Below, piece after piece: positions 43,793 through 55,021 of a stretch of 64,000 bases of DNA (positions within the stretch are counted from its first letter, which is position 1; each line of letters begins with the position of its first letter). A model generated the notes under the pieces. It saw nothing but the letters and a program-made list of their open reading frames with translations, did no database searches and had not been told where the DNA came from. The DNA is taken from positions 35,197,469 to 35,261,468 of the forward strand of contig CM043942.1 in the NCBI GenBank assembly GCA_014529385.2. Reading direction: 5' to 3'. This DNA is from Adiantum capillus-veneris (Eukaryota; Streptophyta; Polypodiopsida; Polypodiales; Pteridaceae). Position numbers and translations under genes: made by a program.

Positions 43793-45019
43793 TGTAAGGT
43801 GCAGTGGAATGAATGTTGTATTTTCTCAAGATTAGGGATCTTTATCTGCTCAAGGTTCCTTTTAGTTCTTAGGGAAGGAGAGAGCCTTCCGTCTTTATGG
43901 AGAGTGCTATGATCACGAACAAAGTGAGTGGATATTGTGCCTGCAAGTGAATGAGACTGAGAGAAGGAGAGAAAAGAGATACCACACCCGAGAGGTTGTA
44001 AAACCCTCCTCCGAAGGCCCCACTCTCATCGGCGAGAGTGGTCTAACTTTGATTGCACAAAGGTGTACAATGATGATGCATGGACTGATGCAAATGGGGG
44101 CTATGTTGATGACGACGATGATGACTTTAGGGCTGTTTTTGGTCTTCTTGTATCTGCTGTCCACAAGGGCTTGATGGCTGAAAATCGGGGTGATCTTGGG
44201 GCTGATTCTTGTGGCTGAAAATCCCTGTTTTTGTCGATGGTTCTAGGCTGAAAGAAAACGCTGAGGTCAAGGGTAAGGCTGCATTTTTGACTGACTGTTG
44301 CCGGCTGAAAACGTTGAGGATTTGCTGCGTTTTTTAATGGCTGAAACTGAAGATAAAAACGTTGGTTCTGCTGCAGGCCAGTAGTGCGTTTTGAGGCCGA
44401 AATCGCTGCGAATCTGCAAGGGTGGCTAGCGTTAGTAGAAGCTTGATGCTGCTGCCGGTAAAGAGTAAAAACGCTAGGCAAGTGGGGACTTGGATGGCGA
44501 TGGGCTGAATCTGGGAAGCGCCAAGGAAGGGAGAGGGCAAGCGATGAGGAAACGCTGGCTTGAAGGAGTGGCCTCGCTAAGGGTTTGGGGAGGGTCTTGC
44601 TGAGAGAGAGGGAACACCTGTTGCTTGGGGAAGCCTGCTGTGCTCCTTGCTCATCTTCCAAATTATGCTAACTTGGGTTTGCTTATATATTAACTTACCC
44701 AATTTACCCTATTGAGTACCCAACAAAAGTCACTTAATAAATAAGTGAAAAATGTCAAAAATAGGGAAAAATGGGATAAAGTCACTTGAAAAATCCCCAA
44801 ACTGACTCTGATGGAATCTGATTTAAATGCTTATGCTTATGCAGTGTGCAACCAGAGGATATGCATCTACATTGAGTGACAGGGCATGCACGGTCTACGA
44901 ATAGACTCACAAAAGTGCCAGATCACTTCTAGTCTAACTTGACTGGACTTGACGGAAACCATGTTATGGTGTAGCTTGTCCACGGACACATAGGGTTGGA
45001 TGTGTCACGTGACATGAAT
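43788..45019 (-). mobile_element. Solo X-family LTR inserted in the X1 5' LTR
   Basis: LTR 43793-45014 (1222 bp, TGTAAGG...CACGTGACA), flanked by perfect 5-bp repeats TGAAT at 43788-43792 and 45015-45019. A solo LTR forms by recombination between the two LTRs of an inserted element. The host sequence on either side is continuous X LTR, so the family inserted into its own LTR. Confidence 0.92.
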
Positions 45020-45688
45020 GGATATTGTGCGTGCAAGTGTATAAGACTGAGAGATAGAGAGAAGAGAGATACGACACCAGAGACGTAAAACCCTCCTCCG
45101 AAGGCCCCACCTCGTCGGTGAGAGTGGTCTACTTATGATTGCACAATCTGGTACAAATGGTATGCATGAGATTGATGCAAGTCTAGGCTATGTCGACGGT
45201 GATGACAAGGTCGACCTAAGGGTTGAAATCTGCAATCTTTCTATTGCTGTCGAAAAACGCTATGGGTTGAAATCTGCGATTAGTCCAAAACGCCGATTTG
45301 GGGGGGTTGTTTTTGTGGTTCTTTGACGCTGAAAATATGCACGTTTAGGGCTGAAAACTGATGATCTTCAAGGCTGAAAACGGAGGTCTTCTGGGGCTGA
45401 ATCTGCTACCTTTTCATGGGCTGAATCAACAATCGCTTGGAATCAACAATCGCTGGATCTCCTCAAAACACTAGGGCTGCTTGTCTGCTACTGACCAAAA
45501 ACGCTAGTTGATCTTGCATCTTCAAAAACACTGGGCATGTGAAAAACGCCAGGCATGTGATGGTCTTGCTGGCGACGATCTAATGCAAAACGCCAAGGGC
45601 TTGGCTTGCTGGCGATGAAGGCTGTTGAAAAAACGCTAGGGATTGGATGATGTAGGAAACGCTAGGTGAGGGAAGTGGCTATGGCGAA
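45020..45688 (-). repeat. X1 5' LTR, piece 2
   Basis: Matches 40500-41190 of the X1 3' LTR, up to the insertion of Z. Holds the degenerate CTGAAA...AACGC array. Confidence 0.85.
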
Positions 45689-47031
45689 TATAAACGGCAT
45701 GTACAACGTAGAGGGCGGTACTATTTCAATTACCTGTTAACTTTACACAGAGCACTGAGAAGGGAAGAGAACACAGTTGCGTCTAGGGACTAGAATGCCA
45801 CTGCGTAGACGAGACCGACACCCTGTAGGCCCCAAAGACTAGCGTCCCTTTCGGTATTTCTTTATTCAAATTAAAGTAGACGATCCGATCACTTCGCACA
45901 AGCTTTCACAAAGCTGTCCAAACCTGGCGAGGGCTGAAAATCCAGGTTTTCGACCTGATTTTGGTAGCATAATGGCGCAAAAACCCCTGTAGGTCAAAAG
46001 CACCTGTCTAGGACGGATTCCCTCGCTATCTGGAAGCTTTCTGGTGAGCTATCACAGAAATTCAGCGGGCTGTAATTCCCTGTTTTTCACTGCCGGGTGC
46101 CCAAAAGCCTGTACACGCATGCCAAGGCTCTCACAAGGCTCCCCCGGGGTTCCCTTGCAGTTTAGGTGCAAAACCCTAAACCTGTAGAAAAACACAGCAG
46201 GCTGTAATTCGTTGTTTCGGATCGTTTTTAGCGGAGCGAACACGCCTACGCGTGTCCCAAGGGCTCCCGCACGCAATGGGACAGTTCCCCTGTGAATCGG
46301 ACGAGTTTTCACGCGAGAAAATTTCCAAAATCGCAATCTTTCGCGATGGAACTGTGCGTACCTGTGGGGGATTAGCAGTTAGCTAATCCGGTTCTTGTTC
46401 AGAAGGCTCTTGCCTTGGCAAACGCGCATAAACCCCCAGAACTGTACATGTTCATCTGAGTAGCCCATCTAGTGGGGCATTACCATATGTGCCAAAGGGG
46501 AGAGAGAGATGCACGAGAGCAAATCATCGCGCTAAATGAGACAGAGGAGAAGGCAAGCTTTCCATTAAAGCTGTAGACCTGCACCTACTACTCACACACA
46601 CACACACTGTAGGTCACTTCTTGCAAAAATCAGCCTCCTCTCTCAAATTGGGCGCCTCCTCCAGCTGAGGTGTCCTGCAGACTGACCTCCTCCTGCCAAG
46701 TGTCCAGTTTGCCCCTTTGAGTTAATTCTCTAGTTCCCACTCACTTATAAAGTTGTAAGTGACTTTCCGAGTGGCCCAGATTTCGTTTGGCGGGCATAGG
46801 CTTCCATACTCATCAGAATTCAGTGCTAACTGGCCCGACCAATCCCAGACTGACCGACCCAGACTCCCGATGTGAGAAACTTATTCGGTCGCAGCCGTTT
46901 CACACTGGCCATGCAATGCCCACTTGCACCTTTTCAAGGGTTCCGGGGAAAACAAGTAAGAATAAAAATAAATAAAAATATCTAGTACTTATTTACGAAA
47001 GGCAACAGGAAAAATACACCTCCTGGTGACA
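45689..47031 (-). repeat. Z 3' LTR
   Basis: Plus sense TATAAACGGC at 45689 to CTGGTGACA at 47031. On the minus strand it starts TGTCACC and ends TTTATA. A polypurine tract (complement of CTCCCCACCCTT) precedes it. The shared block near 45829-45880 matches V. Confidence 0.88.
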
Positions 47032-47340
47032 CTCCCCACCCTTGAAATACTGCAAGCGACCTCGCTTGCATGCCAATAATACATGCGGTATCTCGTGATA
47101 TCACATATATTCTATGATGGGAATCCTAGATATACATGCTTCCGGAAATGTAGCGTTGGACGATTAAACAATCCCACCAACCTGGCTACGACACATATAT
47201 CAAGCATAGAAGTCTTGTAGTGTACTCTCAAGCACAAACTTCTCTAGCTAAATTCTGTATGGAAAGAGTAGATACAATTGCTTAACTACTCTCTTGAGCA
47301 TCATGAACCATGCTCTTGCCTTGCTCCAGAAAAGGCTACA
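47032..47340. other. Z 3' untranslated region
   Basis: Between the chromodomain stop and the polypurine tract. AT-rich, no frame. Confidence 0.5.
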
Positions 47341-47589
47341 TCAAGTGACTGTGGGTTCCATATGAAAGGCTTCAAGATACAATTGCAATAGCTGAGGTGA
47401 ATCAACCAATTCAGACTCTTCCATCCATTTGGCATCCAACAATGGATAGTTCTTGAACTTCACCAAATAGCGTCGTGCAACCTTTCCTCTAACCTTTCTT
47501 TCTTTATGTGCCAATATCTGTTCAAGAACAAGGATTTCATCCAATTCTTCCACTTCGGGTTGTTCCTCATCAAGCATGTTCTCTGGCAC
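47341..47589 (-). pseudogene. Z integrase C-terminal chromodomain
   Basis: 82-codon frame with I-L-V-L-E-Q-I-L-A-H-K-E, A-R-R-Y-L-V-K-F-K-N-Y and D-A-K-W-M-E, a chromodomain close to that of V. Separated from the rest of integrase by a frameshift near 47590. Confidence 0.85.
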
Positions 47590-47590
47590 A

Positions 47591-49453
47591 TTACCAACAA
47601 AGGGTCTTAGAAGGCTGACATGAAAAGCATTTTGTATTTTCCAGCCTTCTGGTAGCTTTAACTTGTAAGCTACATCGCTGACCTTTTCTGAAATCTGAAA
47701 AGGACCATATACTGAGCTTAGGAAACAAGTGTTCCTTGCCTTTCCTTTTCCTTAACCTGGCCTTTTCAAAGCGCAAAAGCACCCAATCACCAAGTGAAAA
47801 TACAAGTTCATGACGGTGACGATCAGCAGCTTTCTTTTGCTTAGCCTGAGTCTTCTCAAGAGCAATCTTTATCTTCCTGTATGTTTCATCCATATCTTGC
47901 ACGTACTTGTCTGCCTCAAAAATCTTGTCCTTAGTCTGCAAAATGGGCGGGACTTTCTTCCCTCCTTCCACTATCTCAAATGGTGCCTTACCTGTTGAGG
48001 TATGCACAGTGTTATTGTAAGCATATTCAACCAATGGAAGATGGTGTTCCCAAGTTGCCTTGTGCTCTGACACATAACATTTGAGTAGGTCCAGAACAGT
48101 TGTCACAAATGCGGGCACCACGTGCCAATAGAAAAGAACAGACTGAACAAACTTTTAGCACTTCAACAACAACTGAACTGAAAGAGAGAGACGACACGCG
48201 ACACGGAGTGGCGGAATTCCACCCCAGAGAGTATTGGCCCCAAACCTTGGCGCCCCTTTCGATATTTCTTTATATTGCATCATCAAAGTACAAGCCGGTA
48301 CTCCAAACTCTGCACCTTCTCCAGGAAGCATGCCAGAGAATGAGCCCTAGCCTCATATTTAAAGGCCCTTGGCCTGAAAAGCAGTTATAGTAAAAAGCCT
48401 TTAAAACTCAAAAGCTTCTGGTCCAAAAAGCAGTTTACATGAAAAACTTTCAAACTCAAAAGCTTATGGTCCAAAAAGCAATGCCAAAAGTTGCCAGCGT
48501 AATTTACGGAAATCCGTACAGCCTGCCACGTCATCATGTCAGCGCAATTTTCGGAATTTGTCTGCTGCCTTAGGGTTAGGGTTAGGGTTTCTGGCAGAAA
48601 TTAGGGTTTGCAGGTTTTAGGGTTAGGGTTTTCAGAATTAGGGTTTCTGGCAGAAATTAGGGTTTGCATATTTTAGGGTTAGGGTTTCCAGAATTAGGGT
48701 TTCTGGAAGAAATTAGGGTTAGGGTTTTTCTGCACTTGGGGCAACCACGTCATCACTCTGTGACACTTCCTCTGTTGCTTGTTCTTCTTAGGGTTTAGGC
48801 CCCTCGGCCGGTAGCTCCGTTCTTTAGTAGGTGGACACGTCAGCAATTTGTCACAACAGTAGAATTTGCCTCTTCTGACTGTCCATCAGTTTGCGGATGA
48901 AACGAAGAAGAGAACTTTAGCGTAGTGCCCATGTTCTCAAACAAAGCCTTCCAAAAAAGACTCGTCATACGTGGATCCCTGTCACCGACAATTGACTGAG
49001 GCATCCCGTGGTATTTAAAGATATTGCTCATGAATATCTTGACCATGTGTTCTGGCTTTATCTTCTTCCTCACACAGGAATGAAATGGGCTTGCTTACTG
49101 ACCCTACAAATGATAGTCCAAATCCCATCATTGCCTGTTTGCGTCCTTGGAAGATCAAAGATAAAGTCCATTGCTATGCTTTCCCATGGCCTATCTGGGA
49201 TCGGCAATGGCTGCAACAATCCTGGTTGTTTTTGTCTATCAAATTTGACTTTTTGGCATACTAAGCATGATCTTACAAATGTGTCAACATCTTGATGCAA
49301 AGCTGGCCAATAGAAAAATGCCTCAACCCCTTTCACTGTCGCATCAATTCCACGATGCCCGGCATAAGGTGGAGCATGACTTTCCATCAAAATCTTTGGC
49401 CGTAACTGTTCGCATAACTTTCCATGCATCATGAGAAAGTCATTCTTAAGCAT
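47591..49453 (-). pseudogene. Z integrase, split by a solo LTR
   Basis: Zinc domain H-R-G-I ... C-L-V-C-Q-K-V-K and M-D-F-I-F-D (first Asp) at 49453-49070. G-D-R-D-P-R (second Asp) and Q-T-D-G-Q-S-E-E (Glu) follow at 49073-48860. After the solo LTR (48855-48101) the frame resumes at 48095 with L-D-L-L-K-C-Y and continues through A-Y-N-N-T-V-H and the GPY/F-type C-terminal region. A frameshift near 49073 and a later one add damage. Confidence 0.88.
48096..48860 (-). mobile_element. Solo LTR (V-related family) inside Z integrase
   Basis: 755 bp from TGTCACAAATGCGGG (48101) to TTTGTCACA (48855), flanked by ACAGT at 48096-48100 and 48856-48860. Minus orientation. It shares with the V LTR the TGATGACGTGG motif, repeated AAACCCTAA units and the GAAATA-CGAAAGGG-CTTTGGGGCC block, but differs elsewhere, so it is a sister family of V. 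Confidence 0.88.
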
Positions 49454-49514
49454 ATAGTGCTCATGATGTTGCCCATCAACAAGCTGGTCATAGGTCCTTG
49501 CAAAATCTGAATCT

Positions 49515-52503
49515 TCAGCATTGTGTCTTCATTTCGTCTAGTTCACAATGGTACGGAATTGACACTGCTGAAATTTGGGGCTTTCGTGACAACGCATCAG
49601 TCACCACATTCTTTTTCCCTTGCACATGCACAATCTGAAAATGGAACATTGACAAGATGTTTGCCCATCGCATGTGCTTCTCAGACAACTTCGTCTGTGT
49701 GAGAAATCTGAAAATGCACAATCTGAAAATGGAACATTGACAAGATGTTTGCCCATCGCATGTGCTTCTCAGACAACTTCGTCTGTGTGAGAAAATATCG
49801 TAAGGTTTGATGATCCGTTTGGACAACAAAATCAGCCCCTAGCAAATAGTGTTTCCAACTAGTGAGAGCATGAATTACTGCCAGCAATTCTTTCTCATAG
49901 ACTTGCAAGTTCCTTTCAGTCTTCAAAAGAATTCTGCTCTCATATGTGACTACTCGGCCATTCTGCATTAGAACTGCACCAAGACTATGGCCACACGCAT
50001 CACACTGAACCACAAAAGGTTTTGAAAGATCTGGCAAAATGATTACCGGATCTGAAGTCAGCTTCTCTTTCAAGTGTTTGAACGCTAAAATTTCCTTGGC
50101 TGTCCACTTGAAAGTAACTCCTTTTCCTTGTAGTGCATGGAGTGGAGAAGCAATCTCAGCAAAATTTCGGATGAACCTCTTGTAGTAGGAACATAAGCCT
50201 AGAAAGCTTCGAATGTCATGTACGGACTTCAAGTCTGGCCATGACCTAATTGCTTCCACTTTAGCAGGATCCATGCGTACCCCATCCTTTGAAACAATGT
50301 GCCCAAGGAAGTGAATCTCTTGCAAAAAGAATTCACTCTTCTTCGCATTAATGAGTAGCCTGTTCGTACGTAACTCGTTGAAAACTGTAGTCAAGTGATC
50401 CCTATGCTCCTCTTCAGACTTCGAATAGACAATCATGTCATCAAAGAAGGTACCCACGAAGTTTCTATGTGGTCTAAAAATTCTGTCCATTATTCTATTA
50501 AACGTGGCAGGAGCATTTGTGAGACCAAATGGCATGACAAGAAACTCATAGAGACCAAATGTTGTCTTGAACGCAGTCTTATGGACATCTTCTGGCCTAA
50601 TGCGTATCTGATGGTAGCCACTCTTTAGGTCTATCCTTGTAAACAATGACGCTCCCTCAAGCCGATCAAGAATGTCATCTATCCTCGGTATGGGGAACTT
50701 GTTCTTGATGGTATTCTTATTCAAGGCGCGATAGTTAATGCACATGCACCATGAACCATCCTTCTTCTGCACTAAGAGTACAGGCGAACAAAAAGGGGAT
50801 GAACTGGGCTGAATCAGCCCCTTCTCTAAAAGCTCATTGACCTGACTCATAATCTCTTTCTGCTGGGCTGCACTAACCCTGTATGGTGGTCTATTTGGTG
50901 GACTAGAACCTGGCACAAGATCTATGGTATGATCCTCAGGTCTCTCAGGAGGTAACTCCCCTGGCAAAGAGTCCGAAAAACAATCACTGAAACCACTCAA
51001 AAAAGTTGACCTGTCTTTATCTAAGGTAGACAAATTAAATACAACTTGAGGTACTTCTTTTGCAAAGATCAAGTACGCAGAAAGATGATTCTTTATTACA
51101 GATGAAATAGCATAAGCAGAAACAACTGGGACAGACTCGCCTTTAAGCTTTACATCAAGGACATGAGTCTTTCCTCTATGTACAAGAGTAATCTTTTTGT
51201 TGTAAGTATCCACCATAGCATGCAACCTGTAACACCATGGGATACCGAGTAACACATCACAGCCCTCAAGTGGCATAATATGAAATTCTTCTGCATCCAC
51301 ATAGCTCTGAATGTGCAGACGAAGCTTCCCCAAAATGGGAGTAACAGGCTCTGAATGACCTGGGCATGCCAAACTTGCTTCCCCTGTCATACCCATCTCC
51401 TCTACACGAATGCCCAACTTTGATGCCAATTCTGGTGATACGAAATTTGCACGGGCTCGTGGATCAAAGAAAACCAGCATTGTCTGGTTTCCAACTTTGC
51501 CCCAAGCTCTGCACAGCTCCGTGGCATCTGTGTTTGGCTGGTCTCCAACCAAATCTGGAACAAGTCTTGCACTTGGCTTTGGCTTCTTCCCTTTATGGTC
51601 TGACTTGTCATCCTTATCCTGTGACTTTTTCTGTGGGCATTCATTCGCAAAATGTCCTTCCTGTTCACAAATGTAGCATTTCTTGGCCTCCCTAAGAGCT
51701 TTCCTTTCTTCAAAAGTTTTGCCTGAAAAATGCCTTTTTTGTCCTTGTCCTCGTCCCGAAGAAGAAGACTTAGATTGCTTCTTGGACGTATCACCTTCTT
51801 CAGTGGAGGGCTTCTTTGTGGGAGGCTCAGAAGGCTTTGCTGCAACATTGCCCTTGGCTGAAAACTGTTTGCCCTGGGACCCTTTCTTGTGGCTATTAAA
51901 TCCATCGGAATCTCCCTTCGACAGATTGCTGGCCACTCTTGCATTCTCTATCAAATGAAACATATTCATGACAGTAGTCTTTGTGCAATAGTCCATGATT
52001 TTCTTGGGCAATCCGCAACAATACTTCTCAATCTGTTCTGACAATGGCACAAACCTGTAAGAGGTGATTGGCAACAGTGCGGCCCAAAACTGTTTATTGT
52101 ACTCTTCCAAATTCGCACACTGGTTAGCATTCAAGTCGTGCCATTCTGTCATCACATCCACTTCAAAAGTGTTTGTCAACCATGCAGGCGCAAAAAGCTG
52201 TTTGAATTGGACCCACGTCGTTGGGGCTTGACCTTGGTTCAACAATGCGGTCCACCATTGAAGTGCATTCCCTTTCAAGAAAGTGTCAGCCTTGCGTATC
52301 TTTGAAGATTCCGTGAAGTTTCCTCCAGCATAAGCTGCATCGAACTGCTGTATGAAGGTCAAAGCCTTCAATTGATCCTCAGTTCCTCTGAAAGTTTCAA
52401 ACTTCACTCCCTGCCCACCTTCCTTGTAATCCTTCAACTGACTCAAAGGAGCCACATTATCATAAACAGGTGCCTGTAACAGTGGTGCTCCATGATTGTT
52501 CAT
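49515..52503 (-). pseudogene. Z Gag-Pol: Gag core, protease, RT, RNase H
   Basis: A 940-codon frame (52503-49681). Gag core (F-I-Q-Q-F-D, Q-W-W-T-A-L), intact zinc knuckle C-Y-I-C-E-Q-E-G-H-F-A-N-E-C, and protease with L-V-F-F-D-P-R-A-R-A-N-F in place of the usual D-S/T-G and a D-V-L-L-G-I-P-W second motif. RT follows with F-P-I-P-R-I-D-D and F-F-D-D-M-I, then RNase H with Q-C-D-A-C-G, K-E-L-L-A-V-I-H-A and T-D-H-Q-T-L. An 88-bp tandem duplication near 49631-49806 throws the RNase H end out of frame. The true continuation is read at 49829-49515. Apart from this, RT and RNase H look whole. Confidence 0.92.
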
Positions 52504-53198
52504 TCCAGCACTCGCATCAACTGTTCTACCTGTGGTATCTGCATTTGGTACGTATGGCTGTGAAAAACCAGCCGTACCAAATTGTGTTCAGGCTCTCGAA
52601 ACTGGCCATAGGCACCCTGAAAACCTGGTTGGACACCCATGTTCGCGTACATAGGGTTACCCATGCTTGTTTGCATTGTCCCGAACACATTCCCTGGCAT
52701 ATAACCTCTGGAAGGTCCAGCCATAGCTTGAAACATTGAACCACCTCCAAAATAACCAGGATAAGTATTAGGTAATGGAAGGGTCTGACGCATAGCGTGT
52801 TCATTACTCCCTTGACCATTCACAATTGGTTCCTGTCCAGCTAAAGCAAGTTGCTTTGGATCATTGGACACCGCTAGTTGCTCAACCACATGGGCTTTCC
52901 CTCGAGCATCATGAGTCCTCTGCACATTGGAAATCTCCTTTTCCTGCAACGGCTCAGTCGTGCCCTGTGTAGGAGGCTGAAAACCCTGTGTCGGAGCCTC
53001 TAAGAACTCCTGCATCCTTGGGTTGTTAGCCAACTGCTGAAACATGTCAATACAGCAACGCAGTTGAGTTCTAAACAACCTGTCCTCTTCTTGAAGAGTT
53101 GAAGGAACTTTCTCCGTGCCATGTGAGGAAGATCCCTCTTCATGTACTTGGTCTCTCTTCTCTGCCATAACGACAAGCTCTGTGTTGCTTTCACCCAC
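52500..53198 (-). pseudogene. Z Gag N-terminal region
   Basis: A 232-codon frame starting near 53198, charged at first and then Gly/Met/Pro/Gln-rich. A frameshift near 52580 separates it from the 940-codon frame that carries the Gag core. Starts about 40 bp after the primer site. Confidence 0.75.
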
Positions 53199-53253
53199 AA
53201 CAATCCACGCTACACTTTTTGAAGAAAAAGTGACTATCCCGTCGATGGAACCA

Positions 53254-54578
53254 TATAACCGGCCTGTACAACGTAGAGGGCGGTACTACTTCAATTACCT
53301 GTTAACTTTACACAGAGCACTGAGAACGGAAGAGAACACAGTTGCGTCCAGCGACTAGAATGCCACTGCGCACACGAGACCGACACCCTGTAGGCCCCAA
53401 AGACTAGCGCCCCTTTCAGTATTTCTTTATTCAAATTAAAGTAGACGATCCGACCTCTTCGCACAAACTTTCAGAAAGCTGTCCAAACCTGGCGAGGGCT
53501 GAAAACGTAGGTTTTCGACCTGATTTTGGCAGCATAACGGTGCAAAAACCCCTGTAGGTCAACAGCACGTTTCTAGGACGGATGCCCTCACTATCTGGAA
53601 GCTTTCCGGTGAGCTGTCACAGAAATTCAGTGGGCTGTAATTCCCTGTTTTTTACTGCTGGGTGCCCAAAAGCCTGTACACGCATCCCAAGGCTCTCACA
53701 AGGCTCCCCCGGGGTTCCCTTGCAGTTTAGGTGCGAAACCCTAAACCTGCAGAAAAACACAGCAGGCTGTAATTCGTTGTTTCGGATCGTTTTTAGCGGA
53801 GTGAACACGCCTACGCGTGTCCCAAGGGCTCCCGCACGCAATGGGACAGTTCCCCTGTGAATCGGACGAGTTTTCTCGCGAGAAAACTCTCCAAAATCGC
53901 AATCTTTCACGATGGAACTGTGCGTATTTGTGGGGGATTAGCAATTAGCTAATCCGGTTCCTGTTCAGAAGGCTCTTGCCTTGGCAAACGCGCATAAACC
54001 CCCAGAACTGTACATGTTCAGCTGAGTAGCCCATCTAGTGGGGCATTACCATATGTGCCAAAGGGGAGAGAGAGATGCACGAGAGAAAATCATTGCGCTA
54101 CATGAGACAGAGGAGAAGGCAAGCTTTCCATTAAAGCTGTAGACCTGCACCCACTACTCACACACACACTGAAGGTCACTTCTTGCAAAAATCAGCTTCC
54201 TCTCTCAAATTGGGCGCCTCCTCCAGCTGAGGTGTCCTGTAGACTGACCTCCTCCTGCCAAGTGTCCAATTTGCCCCTTTGAGTTAATTCTCTAGTTCCC
54301 ACTCACTTATAAAGTTGTGACTTTCCGAGTGGCCCAGATTTCGTTTGGCGGGCACAAGCTTCCATACTCATCAGAATTCAGTGCTAACTGGCCTGGCCAG
54401 TCCCAGACTGACTACCCAGACTCCCGATGTGAGAAACTTATTCGGCTGTAGCCGTTTCACACTGGGCATGCAATGTCCACTTGCACCTTTTCAAGGGTTC
54501 CGGGGAAAACAAGTAAAAATAAAAATATCTAGTACTTATTTACGAAAGGCAACAGGATAAATACACCTCCTGGTGATA
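53254..54578 (-). repeat. Z 5' LTR
   Basis: 1325 bp, plus sense TATAACCGGCC at 53254 to GGTGATA at 54578; closely matches 45689-47031. Its outer end reads TATCACC on the minus strand where the other LTR has TGTCACC. The shared block is at 53392-53443. Confidence 0.88.
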
Positions 54579-54583
54579 GCGAA

Positions 54584-55019
54584 GGTTCTTGCTTGGAGGA
54601 AAATCAACCAAGGTTCTTGTGAGAAGTTGCCTGTTGAGCTTGGCTGGTGTTGCCTCTTTTGCCATTGAGTGCTAACTTGGGTTTGCTTATATACAAACTT
54701 AGCAAAATTGCCCTACCTACTTTTGTTGGAAAGTCACTTAAATTAATAAGTGAAAAATGTCAAAAATAGGAAAAATAGGCTAAATGCATTGGAAAATTTC
54801 CCTGATGGAATCTGATGGATTCTGAAGGGAATACTGATGATCATGTTGTGTGCAACCAGAGGATATGCATCTACACCAAGTGACTGGGCATGCACGGTCT
54901 ACGAATAGACTCACAAAAAGTGCTAGATCACTTCTAATCTAGACTGACTGGACTTGACGGAAACCCTGTTATGGTGTAGCTTGTCCACGGACACATAGGG
55001 TTGGATGTGTCAAGTGACA
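54584..55019 (-). repeat. X1 5' LTR, piece 3
   Basis: Resumes the X1 LTR after Z (matching 41192-41613) and ends CAAGTGACA at 55019, followed by Y coding sequence. Confidence 0.85.
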
Positions 55020-55021
55020 TG

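Larger units (their letters stand above)
45684..54583 (-). mobile_element. Element Z: Ty3/gypsy chromovirus-type
   Basis: Element 45689-54578 (8890 bp) flanked by GCGAA on both sides. Minus-strand order gag, protease, RT, RNase H, integrase, chromodomain. LTRs 53254-54578 (5') and 45689-47031 (3'). The primer-binding site abuts the LTR and reads TGGTTCCATCGACGGG on the minus strand (53253 downward), not the initiator-Met type. The LTR ends with TA rather than CA. Pol is broken by an 88-bp duplication, a gag frameshift and a solo LTR inside integrase. It sits inside the X1 5' LTR. Confidence 0.92.
40363..55019 (-). mobile_element. Element X1 (X family), inserted in Y and itself interrupted
   Basis: Minus-strand element with 3' LTR 40363-41613, internal part 41614-43653 and 5' LTR in three pieces (43654-43792, 45020-45688, 54584-55019) because a solo LTR and gypsy Z have inserted. 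Primer site TGGTATCAGAAC, read on the minus strand, at 43652-43641. The flank is TGTAT on the left; on the right TGTAT follows after two extra bases (TG). It has lost most of gag and the protease by an internal deletion, keeping gag N-terminus and the X domain. Confidence 0.85.

Noticed and set aside
44101-44661. 186-codon minus frame in the solo X LTR
   Set aside because: It is a translation of the degenerate CTGAAA/AACGC array, rich in Ser, Pro, Leu and Arg, and is not kept open in the other X LTRs.
46052-46336. Minus frames repeated at 46052 and 53617
   Set aside because: They are the two LTR copies of Z, so their similarity comes from the LTR and not from a coding function; no motif.
48570-48735. 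Telomere-like TTAGGG/TTTAGGG repeats
   Set aside because: The units are irregular, mixed with GGCAGAAA segments, and lie within a solo LTR whose relative in V has the same AAACCCTAA-rich stretch. It is LTR sequence, not a telomere.
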